Origin: JBDTSW01 sp963758845 | GTDB lineage: Bacteria; Actinomycetota; Thermoleophilia; Solirubrobacterales; 70-9 | Length of the DNA: 64,000 nucleotides | Direction: 5' to 3' | NCBI GenBank assembly: GCA_963758845.1 | Contig: CAVWWX010000002.1 | Span: 2,591,722 to 2,655,721 of the forward strand | Part shown: in pieces, positions 37,828 to 46,561 of the stretch | Numbering within the stretch: the stretch's first letter is position 1 | Layout of the letters: every line of letters starts with the position of its first letter | Made by a program: the position numbers and the translations under genes | Notes under the pieces: model-generated | The model's database searches: none | What the model was told of the DNA's origin: nothing | Seen by the model: only the letters and a program-made list of their open reading frames with translations

Positions 37828-38439
37828 CTAGGAGGGGCTTGGAGCGGCCTCGAGGCCGCCGCAGATGCTCTCGACGACCATCTCACGCGCGCGGTCGAAG
37901 TCGCCGTCGCCCGCGGGGATCAGCTCGAAGACCCAGCCCGACAGGAGCTGCTCGATCGCGCCGTAGAACCACATGGAGGCGATCATCGGGTCGATGTCCG
38001 AGCGGAACTCGCCCGACTTCTGAGCGCCGGAGACGATCTTCGCGATCGACTCGTAGGCCCGGCGAATGTCCGGCAGGTGAGTGCGCCCAAACGAGTTGGC
38101 CGCCCGCGTGACCTCGACGATGATGACCTTCATCAGGTCCGGGTCGTAGCGGTAGGACTCGATGATGAAGCGCGCCACGGTGTCGAGCTTCTGGCGCCCC
38201 GAGACGTCCTCGGCGTCGACCTCCTCGATCGCCGCCAACATCAGCGACCAGCGCTCGGTGAAGAGCTCGTTCATCACCTGGTCCTTGGACTTGAAGTAGT
38301 GGTAGACGAGCCCGTAGGCGACCCCCGCCTCGTCGGCGATGTCCGAGACGCGGCACGAGTGGAAGCCCTGGCGGGCGAAGACGCGGATCCCGGCGTCCAG
38401 GATCTGCCGGCGCCGGTCGGCCGGGGGTGCCTTGGCCAT
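37828..38439 (-). CDS. TetR-family transcriptional regulator
   Basis: 203 residues. The HTH is at about 25-60 (RVSDIADEAGVAYGLVYHYFKSKDQVMNELF). The C-terminal ligand domain (about 70-203) has hydrophobic helices with IIESYRYDPDLMKVIIVEVTRAANSFG, resembling the FadR/KstR-type C-terminal domain seen in acyl-CoA-responsive regulators. The ligand is not deducible. The ATG at 38439 overlaps the nitrilase stop by one base (TGATG). An operator is not recognised. Confidence 0.88.
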   Translation of the reverse strand: MAKAPPADRRRQILDAGIRVFARQGFHSCRVSDIADEAGVAYGLVYHYFKSKDQVMNELFTERWSLMLAAIEEVDAEDVSGRQKLDTVARFIIESYRYDPDLMKVIIVEVTRAANSFGRTHLPDIRRAYESIAKIVSGAQKSGEFRSDIDPMIASMWFYGAIEQLLSGWVFELIPAGDGDFDRAREMVVESICGGLEAAPSPS

Positions 38440-39278
38440 CAGTCGTGAGCCTCCACCAACTCGGGCCAACGGTACGAGTGCGGGCGGCGGTTGGCGAGCG
38501 ACGGGACCTCGGTGCGGATTCGCTCCTGCTCGGCGAGATCCAGGTCGGCGGCCACGAAGCCCTCTCCGGGCCCGGCCTGGGCGAGGACCCCGCCCCATGG
38601 GTCGACGATCGTCGAGTGGCCCCAGGAGTCGTAGTGGGGCGGCGCGGGCCCGACCTGGCCGGGCGCGAGGACGAAGGCCTGGTTCTCGATCGCCCGGGCC
38701 CGCAGGAGCGGCTCCCAGTGGGCGCTCCCGGTCGGGATGGTGAACGCGGCGGGGACCGTCAGCAGACGGGCGCCGCGCAGGGCGAGGATCCGGTAGAGCT
38801 CGGGAAAGCGAAGGTCGTAACAGATGGAGAGGCCAACCCCGAGCTCGGCTGCGTCCACCTCGACCGTGGCCTCGACGATCTCATCACCGGCCTGCTCGAC
38901 CTCCGACTCGCGGTAGGACACGCCGCCGACGTCGACGTCGAACATGTGGATCTTGCGGTAGGAGGCGAGGCGCGAGCCGTCCCGGTCGATCAGCACGGAC
39001 GTGTTGTGAAGCTGCTCGCCCCCGGCCTCGGTGATCGAGCCGGCGAGGATGGCGACGCCCAGCTCGCGCGCCCACTCGGCGACCGCGGTGAGGGTCGGGC
39101 CGTCGAGGGGCTCGGCGCCGGCGCGGAGCGCGTCCGGCGGACCGAGGATGTTCCACTTCTCGGGCAGGCCGATCAGCCCGGCGCCATCGGCGGCTGCCGC
39201 GCGGACCAGGCGCTCGGCCGCGGCCAGGTTCGCCGGCTTGTCGTCGGTTGAGTTGAGCTGTACGGCTGCGACTCGCAT
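38439..39278 (-). CDS. Carbon-nitrogen hydrolase (nitrilase superfamily, Nit-like)
   Basis: 279 residues with the full Glu-Lys-Cys triad. Glu is in GLPEKWNILG (about residue 40), Lys in ASYRKIHMFDV, and the nucleophilic Cys in LSICYDLRFPELY. The remaining conserved segments are VPAAFTIPTGSAHWEPLLRARAIENQ and YDSWGHSTIVDPWG. It hydrolyses an amide or nitrile; the arrangement is close to Nit1/deaminated-glutathione amidases and omega-amidases. The downstream TetR is coupled by a one-base overlap. Confidence 0.9.
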   Translation of the reverse strand: MRVAAVQLNSTDDKPANLAAAERLVRAAAADGAGLIGLPEKWNILGPPDALRAGAEPLDGPTLTAVAEWARELGVAILAGSITEAGGEQLHNTSVLIDRDGSRLASYRKIHMFDVDVGGVSYRESEVEQAGDEIVEATVEVDAAELGVGLSICYDLRFPELYRILALRGARLLTVPAAFTIPTGSAHWEPLLRARAIENQAFVLAPGQVGPAPPHYDSWGHSTIVDPWGGVLAQAGPGEGFVAADLDLAEQERIRTEVPSLANRRPHSYRWPELVEAHD

Positions 39279-39381
39279 GAACTCCCCGAGGCCGGCCGGG
39301 GCTCCTCCACCCCGCTCCTGGCCGTTGACTGACGGGTCAATCTAGGAGGATACCCTCGCCGGACGGATAGCCTCAGTCCCT

Positions 39382-40374
39382 ATGGCCTCCGGCTCCGAGA
39401 CAGCGTTCGTGACGGGCGGATCCGGGTTCATCGGCGGCCGCCTGATCCGCCGCCTCGTGGCCGACGGGGTGGCCGTGCGGGCGCTCGCGCGGTCGGAATC
39501 GTCGGCGGCGAAAGTCGAGGCGCTCGGCGCCCGGGCGGTACGCGGCGACCTCGACGACGTCGACGCGATGGCGTCAGGCGCCGAGGGCTGCAACCTGGCC
39601 TTCCACCTGGCCGCGCATGTGGCCGAGTGGGGCCCGCTGGAGGAGTTCGAGCGCGGCAACGTCGGCGGCACCCGCAACGCCGTCGAGGCCAGCCGCCGCT
39701 CGGGCGTCGCCAGGTTCGTCCATTGCGGCACCGAGGCGGCGATCCTTGCCGGCCAGGCGCTTCACGGCGCCGACGAGACCGAGCCGCTCCGTCCTGACTC
39801 GCCCGCCCCGTACTCGGCGACGAAGGCCAGGGCCGAGGCGCTGGTCCGCGAGGCGAGCGGCGACGGCCTGGGGACGGTCGTCGTGCGACCGCGCTTCGTG
39901 TGGGGGGCCGGCGATACGACGCTGCTGCCCGAGATCGCCGCCGCGGTCGAGTCCGGCAAGTTCGCGTGGGTCGCCGGTGGCGAACACCAGACCTCCATCA
40001 CCCATGTCGACAACGTCGTCGAGGGGCTGGTCCGCGCCGCCGGGCAGGGGGCCGGAGGCGAGGCCTACTTCGTCACCGACGGCGAGCCGGTGGTGTTCCG
40101 CGAGTTCATCTCCGAACTGCTGGCAACCCAGGGGATCGACCCTCCCGACCGCACCGTTCCCGCCTGGGTCGCCGGGGCGCTTGCCCGCGGCGGCGAGGCG
40201 GCGTGGAAGCTGCTCCCGCTGAAGGGCTCGCCGCCGCTGACTCGGTTCGCCCTGTGGGCCGCGTCAATCGACTGCGTGCTCGACGACTCGAAGGCTCGCG
40301 CCGAGCTGGGCTACAAGCCGATCGTCTCGCGCGAGCAGGGGCTCGCCGAGATGCGGGCGGGCTCAGCCGGATAG
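39382..40374 (+). CDS. NAD-dependent SDR epimerase/dehydratase
   Basis: 330 residues, extended SDR. FVTGGSGFIGGRLIRRL is the Rossmann motif, RGDLDD the acidic site, and the Y-x3-K active motif is in APYSATKARAE. HCGTEAAI replaces the usual Ser motif with C-G-T-E, so Thr may act in place of Ser. The C-terminal part resembles 3-beta-hydroxysteroid-like or isomerase-type enzymes (VVRPRFVWGAGDTTLLPEI, GGEHQTSITHVDNVVEG). Convergent with a membrane-protein gene (12-base overlap at the ends). Confidence 0.85.
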   Translation: MASGSETAFVTGGSGFIGGRLIRRLVADGVAVRALARSESSAAKVEALGARAVRGDLDDVDAMASGAEGCNLAFHLAAHVAEWGPLEEFERGNVGGTRNAVEASRRSGVARFVHCGTEAAILAGQALHGADETEPLRPDSPAPYSATKARAEALVREASGDGLGTVVVRPRFVWGAGDTTLLPEIAAAVESGKFAWVAGGEHQTSITHVDNVVEGLVRAAGQGAGGEAYFVTDGEPVVFREFISELLATQGIDPPDRTVPAWVAGALARGGEAAWKLLPLKGSPPLTRFALWAASIDCVLDDSKARAELGYKPIVSREQGLAEMRAGSAG

Positions 40375-40776
40375 CAGCCAGACCACCATCGTCCCGAGCA
40401 CCAGCACGGCCTCGATGGTGATCAAGAGGCCCGCGGCGCCCGCCAGCGACTCGCTCGACGCCCAGTCGGCCGAGACGCCCAGCAGGAAGCCGGCCAGCAG
40501 GACGCCGATCGCGACGGCGCCCCACGCCAGGAGCGAACGCTCCCAGCGGCGGTCGCTCTCGTCGATCGACGGGCGCATGCGCCGCTCGATCGCGAACGGC
40601 GTGGCGAACAGCGCGGCGAGGAGGCCCGCTGCGAAGACCACGATCCACACGTTCACCGAGTCGCTCGTTAGATAGGGCGCGCCCTTGGCCCCGGCGAGCA
40701 GCAGCCCGGCAAGGGCGAGGCCGGAGCCTGCGACGACCCCCAACAACGGTGCGCGCTCCTCGTTCATCCGGGGCAT
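40363..40776 (-). CDS. Four-TM membrane protein of unknown function
   Basis: 137 residues from the ATG at 40776 (or 40767). Four hydrophobic segments: LLGVVAGSGLALAGLLLAG, VWIVVFAAGLLAALF, LLAWGAVAIGVLLAGFLLG and LLITIEAVLVLGTMVVWL. A charged loop (FAIERRMRPSIDESDRRWER) joins the second and third. No domain was recognised. It is divergent from a secreted-protein gene and overlaps the SDR gene's 3' end. Confidence 0.7.
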   Translation of the reverse strand: MPRMNEERAPLLGVVAGSGLALAGLLLAGAKGAPYLTSDSVNVWIVVFAAGLLAALFATPFAIERRMRPSIDESDRRWERSLLAWGAVAIGVLLAGFLLGVSADWASSESLAGAAGLLITIEAVLVLGTMVVWLLSG

Positions 40777-40801
40777 CGTATGGAGCGATACGGTTCGGCC
40801 G

Positions 40802-41170
40802 ATGGGCCAGTCGACAACCATCCGCCGGCTCGGCGTCGCCGCCGTTTGCGCGCTCTGCGCCTGGACCTCGGCCTCGGCGCTCGCACACACCGAGAGCTAC
40901 AAGTCCAAGATCACGATCCGCGAGCGGGACGGCGGTGTGCGCTACACCGGCCGCGTCTTCTCGGACCTGCCCGCGTGCGAGAGGAACCGCAGGGTCAAGC
41001 TCTTCACCGCCGACGGGACCTTTGTCGGAGCCGCGGAGACGAATGGGCAGGGCCGGTGGAGCTTCGAGTTCGCCGGCCAGCGCTACTACGCGACTGCGCC
41101 GAAGAACGTCGAGGGCTCCGGCAGCCACCGGCACGTGTGCAAGTACGACCGCTCGCCGACGACGCACTGA
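40802..41170 (+). CDS. Small secreted protein, beta-rich
   Basis: 122 residues with a Sec signal (about 1-28, cut near ALA). The mature part (TESYKSKITIRERDGGVRYTGRVFSDLPACERNRRVKLFTADGTFVGAAETNGQGRWSF, described here in pieces because it is one beta-sandwich-like run) has the sequence pattern of carboxypeptidase-regulatory-like or transthyretin-like domains. Two Cys (in LPACERN and RHVCKYD) may pair. The role is unknown. Confidence 0.7.
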   Translation: MGQSTTIRRLGVAAVCALCAWTSASALAHTESYKSKITIRERDGGVRYTGRVFSDLPACERNRRVKLFTADGTFVGAAETNGQGRWSFEFAGQRYYATAPKNVEGSGSHRHVCKYDRSPTTH

Positions 41171-41210
41171 CGCGGGCGTGACGAGGCGCGCCGGGCCGCG
41201 TAGTCGGGGT

Positions 41211-41669
41211 GTGAAGCTCGCACCCACGGTCGCTCTGGCGCTGTTGGCACTCGCCCTCGCCGCCTGCGGCGACGAGTCCACGGATGACCCGCCGGCGGCC
41301 GAGGCCGTCACCTTCTCGCGCTCGGGCGGGATCGCCGGGATCGGCGAGTTGCTGAAGATCGACCTGACCGGCTCGGCGACCCTGGTGGTGGGGTTCGGCC
41401 CGACCCGGGAGGTGGAGCGCTTCGAGGTCTCGGCGGACGAGCTCGATCGGATCTTCGCGGCGATCGACGAGGCCGGCGGCATCGCCGCGCTGGACCAGGG
41501 GATCGATACCGGCTGCGCGGACTGCTTCCTCTACGAGCTGAGCGACGGCGATGAGGAGGCCACCGCCGACAGCGTCACCGCCAGCGGCGAGTTCGCCCGC
41601 GCGACCGCCCCGCTCCAGAAGCTGATCGAGCAGCACCGCCCGGCGGGCTCCGGTGTCAAAGCGGGCTGA
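41211..41669 (+). CDS. Lipoprotein of unknown function
   Basis: 152 residues from a GTG at 41211. A textbook lipoprotein signal, KLAPTVALALLALALAACGDES, places the lipid-bearing Cys at about residue 19. The mature part is beta-rich (VTFSRSGGIAGIGELLKIDLTGSATLVVG) and contains CADCFLYEL, a close Cys pair. It resembles actinobacterial lipoproteins of unassigned function. It is followed 38 bases later by the response-regulator fusion gene. Confidence 0.75.
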   Translation: MKLAPTVALALLALALAACGDESTDDPPAAEAVTFSRSGGIAGIGELLKIDLTGSATLVVGFGPTREVERFEVSADELDRIFAAIDEAGGIAALDQGIDTGCADCFLYELSDGDEEATADSVTASGEFARATAPLQKLIEQHRPAGSGVKAG

Positions 41670-41706
41670 GCGCGGCCCTGAATACCATCGCCGGCGGAGG
41701 TAGGCG

Positions 41707-43422
41707 ATGGCTGAGTCAGTCGGGCATACGGACGATCGGGGCCCCGCCGAGATGGTGCCGGCGAAGCCCATGATCCTCGCCGTCGACGATGACCTCGAGG
41801 CGCTCCGCCGCCTGATTCGCGAGCTCGAGCAGCGCTACGGCGCCGACTACGAGGTTCGCTGCCATCGCACGCCCGAGCGGGCGCTGGAGACCCTCGAGGG
41901 GGCGGGCGCGGTGGCCCTGGTGCTCGCCGACCAGGAGATGCCAGGCCTGGGGGGCGCCGACCTCCTGGACCGGGTGCGGCGCCTGCACCCGGAGGCCAAG
42001 CGGGGACTCCTGGTGCACTGGGGAGATTGGGCTCGCCCCGAGCGGGCCGGCGGCATGCTCGCCGGGATGGCCGAGTCGCGGTTCGACTACTACGTGCTCA
42101 AGCCGACCCGTCCCGGCGAGGAGCAGTTCCACCGGATCGTCTCGGAGTTCCTGCACGAATGGGCGCGGTCTCGCTCGCCCGAGGAGAGCGAGATCACGAT
42201 CGTGGGCGGAGAGTGGGCGCCTCGCACCCACGACCTGCGGAGTTTCCTCGCTCGCAACGGGGTGCCGCATGTCTTCGTGGAGGACGACTGCGTGCGCGGC
42301 GTCGAGCTTCTCGAGCAGGTGGGGCTCGACCGGCGGGATGGCCCGATCGCGATCGTCCGCGATGGGCCGGTGCTCGCGGATCCCACCAACGTCGAGCTCG
42401 CGCGCGCGTTCGGGGTCACCACGGAGCTGGGCGGCGAGCGCGACTTCGACGTGATCGTCGTCGGCGCGGGCCCCGGAGGGCTGGCCGCGGCGGTCTACGC
42501 GGCGTCGGAGGGCCTCAGCACCCTCGTCATCGAGCGCGAGGCGATCGGCGGGCAGGCCGGCTCGAGCTCATTGATCCGCAACTATCTCGGCTTCTCCCGC
42601 GGCATCTCCGGCGGCGAGCTGTCCCAGCGCGCCTACCAGCAGGCGTGGGTGTTCGGGGTCTCGTTCCTGATGGTGCGCGAGGCCTCCGACCTGCGCGCTG
42701 ACGGCGATCGCCTCCGTCTGCGGGTCGTCGGTGAGGACGTGACCGCGTCAGCGGTAGTGCTCGCCACCGGCGCCGAGTACCGCACGATCGACCTCCCCGA
42801 GCTGCTGGCCCTGCGCGACAAGGGCGTCTTCTACTCGGCCAACACCCAGGGGCAGATGCTCGCCGGCGAGGCGCTCTTCGTCGTCGGCGGCGGTAACTCC
42901 GCCGGCCAGGCCGCCATGCACCTCAGCCGCAGCGGGCGGCAGGTGACGCTGGTCGTCCGCAGTGACAGCCTCGCCGACAGCATGTCCTCGTACCTGCGGA
43001 AGTCGCTCGACGCGACGGCGAACGTCGACGTTCGCCTGGGGACCGAGATCGCGGGCGCGGTCGAGGACGACGACTGGCTCGACGCCGTCGTCCTTCGGGA
43101 CGTGACCTCGGGTGAGGCCGAGACGCTGGACGCCGGCGGCCTCTTCGTCCTGATCGGGGCCGTCCCCCACACGGACTGGCTCCCGGCGGGGATCGCGCGC
43201 GACGACTGGGGCTATGTGGTGACCGGCTCGGACCTGCTCCGGGACGGTGCCCTGCCGGACGCCTGGCCGCTCGAGCGCCCGCCGTTCATCCTCGAGACCA
43301 GCATGCCCCGGGTGTTCGCGATCGGCGACGCCCGGCGGGGCTCGACCAAGCGCGTCGCCTCGGCCGTCGGCGAGGGCTCGGTCGTGGTCGAGCAGCTCCA
43401 CCGGCTGCTTCAGGACGGTTGA
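41707..43422 (+). CDS. Response regulator fused to a thioredoxin-reductase-like flavoprotein
   Basis: 571 residues with three parts. Receiver domain (about 20-145): acidic pocket ILAVDDD, phospho-acceptor Asp in LVLADQEMPG, and conserved Lys in YVLKPTRPG. Glutaredoxin-like linker domain (about 160-240, EITIVGGEWAPRTHDLRSFLARNGVPHVF) without a CxxC. FAD/NAD(P) oxidoreductase domain (about 247-571): VVGAGPGGLAAAVYAA, VVGGGNSAGQAAMHL, and the C-terminal FAD motif VFAIGDARRGSTKRVASAVGEG. At the position of the redox-active CxxC of thioredoxin reductase (residues 377-380) the sequence is S-A-N-T. So it is probably a signal-regulated flavoprotein that does not reduce thioredoxin directly. Confidence 0.88.
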   Translation: MAESVGHTDDRGPAEMVPAKPMILAVDDDLEALRRLIRELEQRYGADYEVRCHRTPERALETLEGAGAVALVLADQEMPGLGGADLLDRVRRLHPEAKRGLLVHWGDWARPERAGGMLAGMAESRFDYYVLKPTRPGEEQFHRIVSEFLHEWARSRSPEESEITIVGGEWAPRTHDLRSFLARNGVPHVFVEDDCVRGVELLEQVGLDRRDGPIAIVRDGPVLADPTNVELARAFGVTTELGGERDFDVIVVGAGPGGLAAAVYAASEGLSTLVIEREAIGGQAGSSSLIRNYLGFSRGISGGELSQRAYQQAWVFGVSFLMVREASDLRADGDRLRLRVVGEDVTASAVVLATGAEYRTIDLPELLALRDKGVFYSANTQGQMLAGEALFVVGGGNSAGQAAMHLSRSGRQVTLVVRSDSLADSMSSYLRKSLDATANVDVRLGTEIAGAVEDDDWLDAVVLRDVTSGEAETLDAGGLFVLIGAVPHTDWLPAGIARDDWGYVVTGSDLLRDGALPDAWPLERPPFILETSMPRVFAIGDARRGSTKRVASAVGEGSVVVEQLHRLLQDG

Positions 43423-43532
43423 GCCGGCACCGGGCGCCCGGGCTAGCGGCCGAGGTGGCGCGTCGGTCCCGCATTGCGGGACTCGTGCGCCATGCGTCGG
43501 CGCCGGGGCTGCCGCCGCGGGCCGCCGCCGGG

Positions 43533-44240
43533 TCAGTCCGCCGCGCGCTCGCGCCCGAGAGCGGCCACCATCAGCTTGGTGTGGAGGGCGGCGATCAGGT
43601 CGTTGAGGGGGCCTAGCCCGGCCTCGATTATCTCGATCGCCCGCTCGGGCTCGACCTCGCCCGCAAGGCGCTCGCTGAGCACGCCGAGCTCCTCGGCGAC
43701 CAGCGGCTCGAGCGCCCGCTTGTAGCGCAGGGTGTCGTAGACGGTGAAGCCCAGGCTCTCGTCGTAGCCACCGGCGCGAAAGCGGCTGATCGCCTCGATC
43801 ACGCGGATGTCCGACGGCGAGTACCCGGCTTCGTCGGGAGTCAGGACGTCGAGCTCGGCGAGGCGATCGAGGACGTCCGGGGGGACGTCGTAGCGCTCGC
43901 GCGCCTCGGCCAGCGGAACCCGCGCGCTCTCGCCCGCGAGCGCCCGGTTCAGGATCCGGTCCTCGAGGTCGATCACAGCCCGAAGCCGCTCGGGGTCGGC
44001 CTCGCCGCCATCGAGCAGATCGCGGATCACCCGCAGCGGCATGAAGCGCTCCTCCTGGAGCTGCTTGATCAGCCTGATCCGGTCGACGAACTCGGGCGGG
44101 TAGTAGGCCATGTTGCGCGAGGTCTTGACCGGCTCGGGCAAGAGCCCCTCGCGCAGGTAGTGGCGCACGGTGGCCACCGGCACTTCCGAGCGCTCCGCCA
44201 GCTCGGAGATCTTGAGCAGCTCCTTCGCCGGCGCGCTCAT
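43533..44240 (-). CDS. MerR-family transcriptional regulator
   Basis: 235 residues. A winged HTH at about 8-75 reads LLKISELAERSEVPVATVRHYLREGLLPEPVKTSRNMAYY. The rest (about 80-235) is a large helical ligand domain with no metal-binding Cys. The ATG at 44240 overlaps the CaiB gene stop (ATGA), so it is translated with the catabolic genes and is a candidate regulator of them. Confidence 0.88.
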   Translation of the reverse strand: MSAPAKELLKISELAERSEVPVATVRHYLREGLLPEPVKTSRNMAYYPPEFVDRIRLIKQLQEERFMPLRVIRDLLDGGEADPERLRAVIDLEDRILNRALAGESARVPLAEARERYDVPPDVLDRLAELDVLTPDEAGYSPSDIRVIEAISRFRAGGYDESLGFTVYDTLRYKRALEPLVAEELGVLSERLAGEVEPERAIEIIEAGLGPLNDLIAALHTKLMVAALGRERAAD

Positions 44241-45529
44241 GAGAGGAAGGGCTCCTGGTCGGGCTGCGAGTTGAGGCCGGAGGCCGCCCCGCCGTCCATC
44301 AACGCGGCGATCTCCCCGTCGTCCAGCCCGCCTTCGCGCAGCACCTCGGCCGTGTGCTCGCCCAGCGCCGGGGCGGGGCGGGTGGCGTCGCCCGGCGAGG
44401 CCGAGAACTTGACCGGCATCCCCAGCAGACGGACGGGGCCCAGCTCGGGCTGCTCCATCTCGACCACCATCCTGCGGTCGCGGGCGAGCTGCGAGTCCAG
44501 CGCCTCGTCGACGTCGAGTACGGGCTCGATGCAGCAATCGTGTTCGTCGTTGAATGCCGCCCACTCAGCCTTCGTGCGCTCGCGGAAGACCTCGGCCACC
44601 AGGCCGTGACCCGCCGACCCGGGCGCCGCGAACTGGTGCTCCAGGAGGTCCGCCCGGCCGGCGCCCTCGCAGAACGCCTTCCAGAACTTCGGCTCGAGCG
44701 CCCCGCACGAGACCCATCCGTCCGCGCACTCGTAGGGCAGGTAACACGCCACCCCGCCGTTCAGCATCCCGGCCCCGCGCGAGGGAACCTGGCCGTCGCA
44801 GAGGAACTGGCCGGCGACCATCGCCAGCCAGCTCAGGGCGCCGTCGGTCATCGACACGTCGACGAACTGCCCCTCGCCGGTGCGCTCGCGCCGCCACAGC
44901 GCGGCCAGGATGCCGAACGTGGCCATCAGCCCGCCGCCGCCGAGGTCGGCGATCTGGCCCGCGGCCTGAACCGGCGGCCCGTCCGCGGCCCCGGTCAGGC
45001 CAAGGAGGCCGTTGAGCGCGAGGTAGTTGGTGTCATGGCCGGCGCGGGTGACGTTGGGCCCCGTGGCGCCGTATCCGGAGATCGCGCAGACGACGATCCC
45101 CGGGTTGACCTCGCGCAGCGCCTCGTAGCCGACGCCGAGCTTGTCGAGCACGCCCGGGCGAAAGCTCTCCAGCACCACGTCGGCGTCGCGCGCCAGCCGC
45201 AGGAACGCCGCGCGCCCCGCGTCGGACTTCAGGTCGATCCGGATCGAGCGCTTGCCGCGGTTGAGCGCGAGGTAGAGCGCCGAGCGGGTGCCCAGGGCCT
45301 GGTGGGAGTCGTCGCCGTAGTAGGGCGGCGCCCAGCGGACGTAGTCGCCCATGCCGGTGTCCTCGACCTTGATGACGTCCGCGCCCGCGTCGGCCATCAG
45401 GAGCGAGCAGTAGCCCCCGGGCAGCAGCCGCGAGAGGTCGAGCACGCGGACGCCCTCGAGGGAACCCCTGCCCGCCGGCTGCTGCGCTTCGCGTCCGCTG
45501 CCGTCGGGGCCAGAGGCGGGCTGTGTCAT
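44237..45529 (-). CDS. CaiB/BaiF CoA-transferase, alpha-methylacyl-CoA-racemase-like
   Basis: 430 residues, Class III CoA-transferase fold. The N-terminal LEGVRVLDLSRLLPGGYCSLLMADAGADVIKVE and GHDTNYLALNGLLGLTG (with the catalytic Asp of this family) match alpha-methylacyl-CoA racemases more than formyl-CoA transferases. The middle domain has GQFVDVSMTDGALSWLAM. It either transfers CoA between acids or racemises 2-methylacyl-CoA. Both ends overlap neighbours by 4 bases (MerR and BKACE), so the three genes form a coupled unit. Confidence 0.87.
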   Translation of the reverse strand: MTQPASGPDGSGREAQQPAGRGSLEGVRVLDLSRLLPGGYCSLLMADAGADVIKVEDTGMGDYVRWAPPYYGDDSHQALGTRSALYLALNRGKRSIRIDLKSDAGRAAFLRLARDADVVLESFRPGVLDKLGVGYEALREVNPGIVVCAISGYGATGPNVTRAGHDTNYLALNGLLGLTGAADGPPVQAAGQIADLGGGGLMATFGILAALWRRERTGEGQFVDVSMTDGALSWLAMVAGQFLCDGQVPSRGAGMLNGGVACYLPYECADGWVSCGALEPKFWKAFCEGAGRADLLEHQFAAPGSAGHGLVAEVFRERTKAEWAAFNDEHDCCIEPVLDVDEALDSQLARDRRMVVEMEQPELGPVRLLGMPVKFSASPGDATRPAPALGEHTAEVLREGGLDDGEIAALMDGGAASGLNSQPDQEPFLS

Positions 45530-46434
45530 GCCGGTGCTGCAGCCGTCAGCGCCTGCGACTTCTCACCGAGGCCCAGCATCTCGCGCGCCTCGGCGATGGT
45601 GGCCACGCGCCGGCCGATGTCCTCGGCCATCCCGCGCGCCTTGGCGATCAGCTCTCCGTTCGAGCGGGCCATCTCGCCGTCCGGCAGGTAGAGGTTGTCC
45701 TCGAGCCCCGCGCGGACGTTGCCGCCAAGCGTCAGCGAGGTGGCCAGCAGGCGCCACTGGTCGCGCGAGATGCCGATCACCTGCCAGTTGGCGCCGGTAT
45801 CCGGGCCGCCGGGGATCTGCTCGGCCATGATCCCGACGTTCCGCGAGGTCGGGCGGATGCCGCCGTTGACCCCCATCACGAGTGAGATCTGGTGCGGCTC
45901 GGTGACGAGCCCCATGTCGATCAGCGGATCGAGATTGGCGACGTGGCCGGCGTCGAAGCACTCGTGCTCGGGCTTGATCCCGAGGTCGCGGAACGCCTCG
46001 AGGAACTCGATGATCGTGTCGAACGAGTTCTCGAACACGGCCTTGAAGACGAAGTCCTTGCGGCGGCGCGAGTACTTGGCGTAGTTCATCGAGCTCATGT
46101 TCAGCGCCGCGACGTCGGGCGTCAGCGCGCGCAGGTACTCCAGGCGCTTCTCGATCGGGACGCCGATCGCGCCGGTCGAGTAGTTGACGATCACGTCGCC
46201 CACCTCATCGAGGATCGCCTTGGTGATCGCCCGGAAGTCATCGACCTCGTAGGAGGGGATCCCGTCGGGGGTGCGGGCGTGGATGTGGATCTGCGACGCC
46301 CCCTCGTCGACCGCCCGGCGCGCCTCGGCCGCGTACTCCTCGGGCGTGTAGGGGATCGCCGGGCACTGGTCGCGATTGGCGATCGCCCCCGAGATCGAGC
46401 AGCTGATGATGACCGGATCCCCGAACGTGCTCAT
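45526..46434 (-). CDS. Beta-keto acid cleavage enzyme (BKACE family)
   Basis: 302 residues. Members of this family (founder: 3-keto-5-aminohexanoate cleavage enzyme) cleave a beta-keto acid with acetyl-CoA, giving acetoacetate and a CoA ester. The zinc motif HIHAR is present at about residue 50 (ASQIHIHARTPDG), and the acidic substrate loop at GGNVRAGLEDNLYL. The Ser/Asn pocket is in ALNMSSMNYAKY. The substrate side chain is unknown. Context with a CaiB protein suggests an acid-CoA degradation step. Confidence 0.88.
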   Translation of the reverse strand: MSTFGDPVIISCSISGAIANRDQCPAIPYTPEEYAAEARRAVDEGASQIHIHARTPDGIPSYEVDDFRAITKAILDEVGDVIVNYSTGAIGVPIEKRLEYLRALTPDVAALNMSSMNYAKYSRRRKDFVFKAVFENSFDTIIEFLEAFRDLGIKPEHECFDAGHVANLDPLIDMGLVTEPHQISLVMGVNGGIRPTSRNVGIMAEQIPGGPDTGANWQVIGISRDQWRLLATSLTLGGNVRAGLEDNLYLPDGEMARSNGELIAKARGMAEDIGRRVATIAEAREMLGLGEKSQALTAAAPA

Positions 46435-46561
46435 ACGCAGACCACCCCGCTGGGGCTAGCGACGAAGTCGCGGTTCCGGTGCTTACGGCCTGCCGGGTCA
46501 GGTAACGCGCCCAAGCCCGACTGCAGCGGACGCGAAGCGGAGCAGCTGTCGGAGTTGTTCC

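Noticed and set aside
40965..41170. Second gene in another frame after the small secreted protein
   Set aside because: Alternative frames are Arg/Ser/Pro-rich shadow sequence; the secreted protein frame has a signal peptide and beta pattern.
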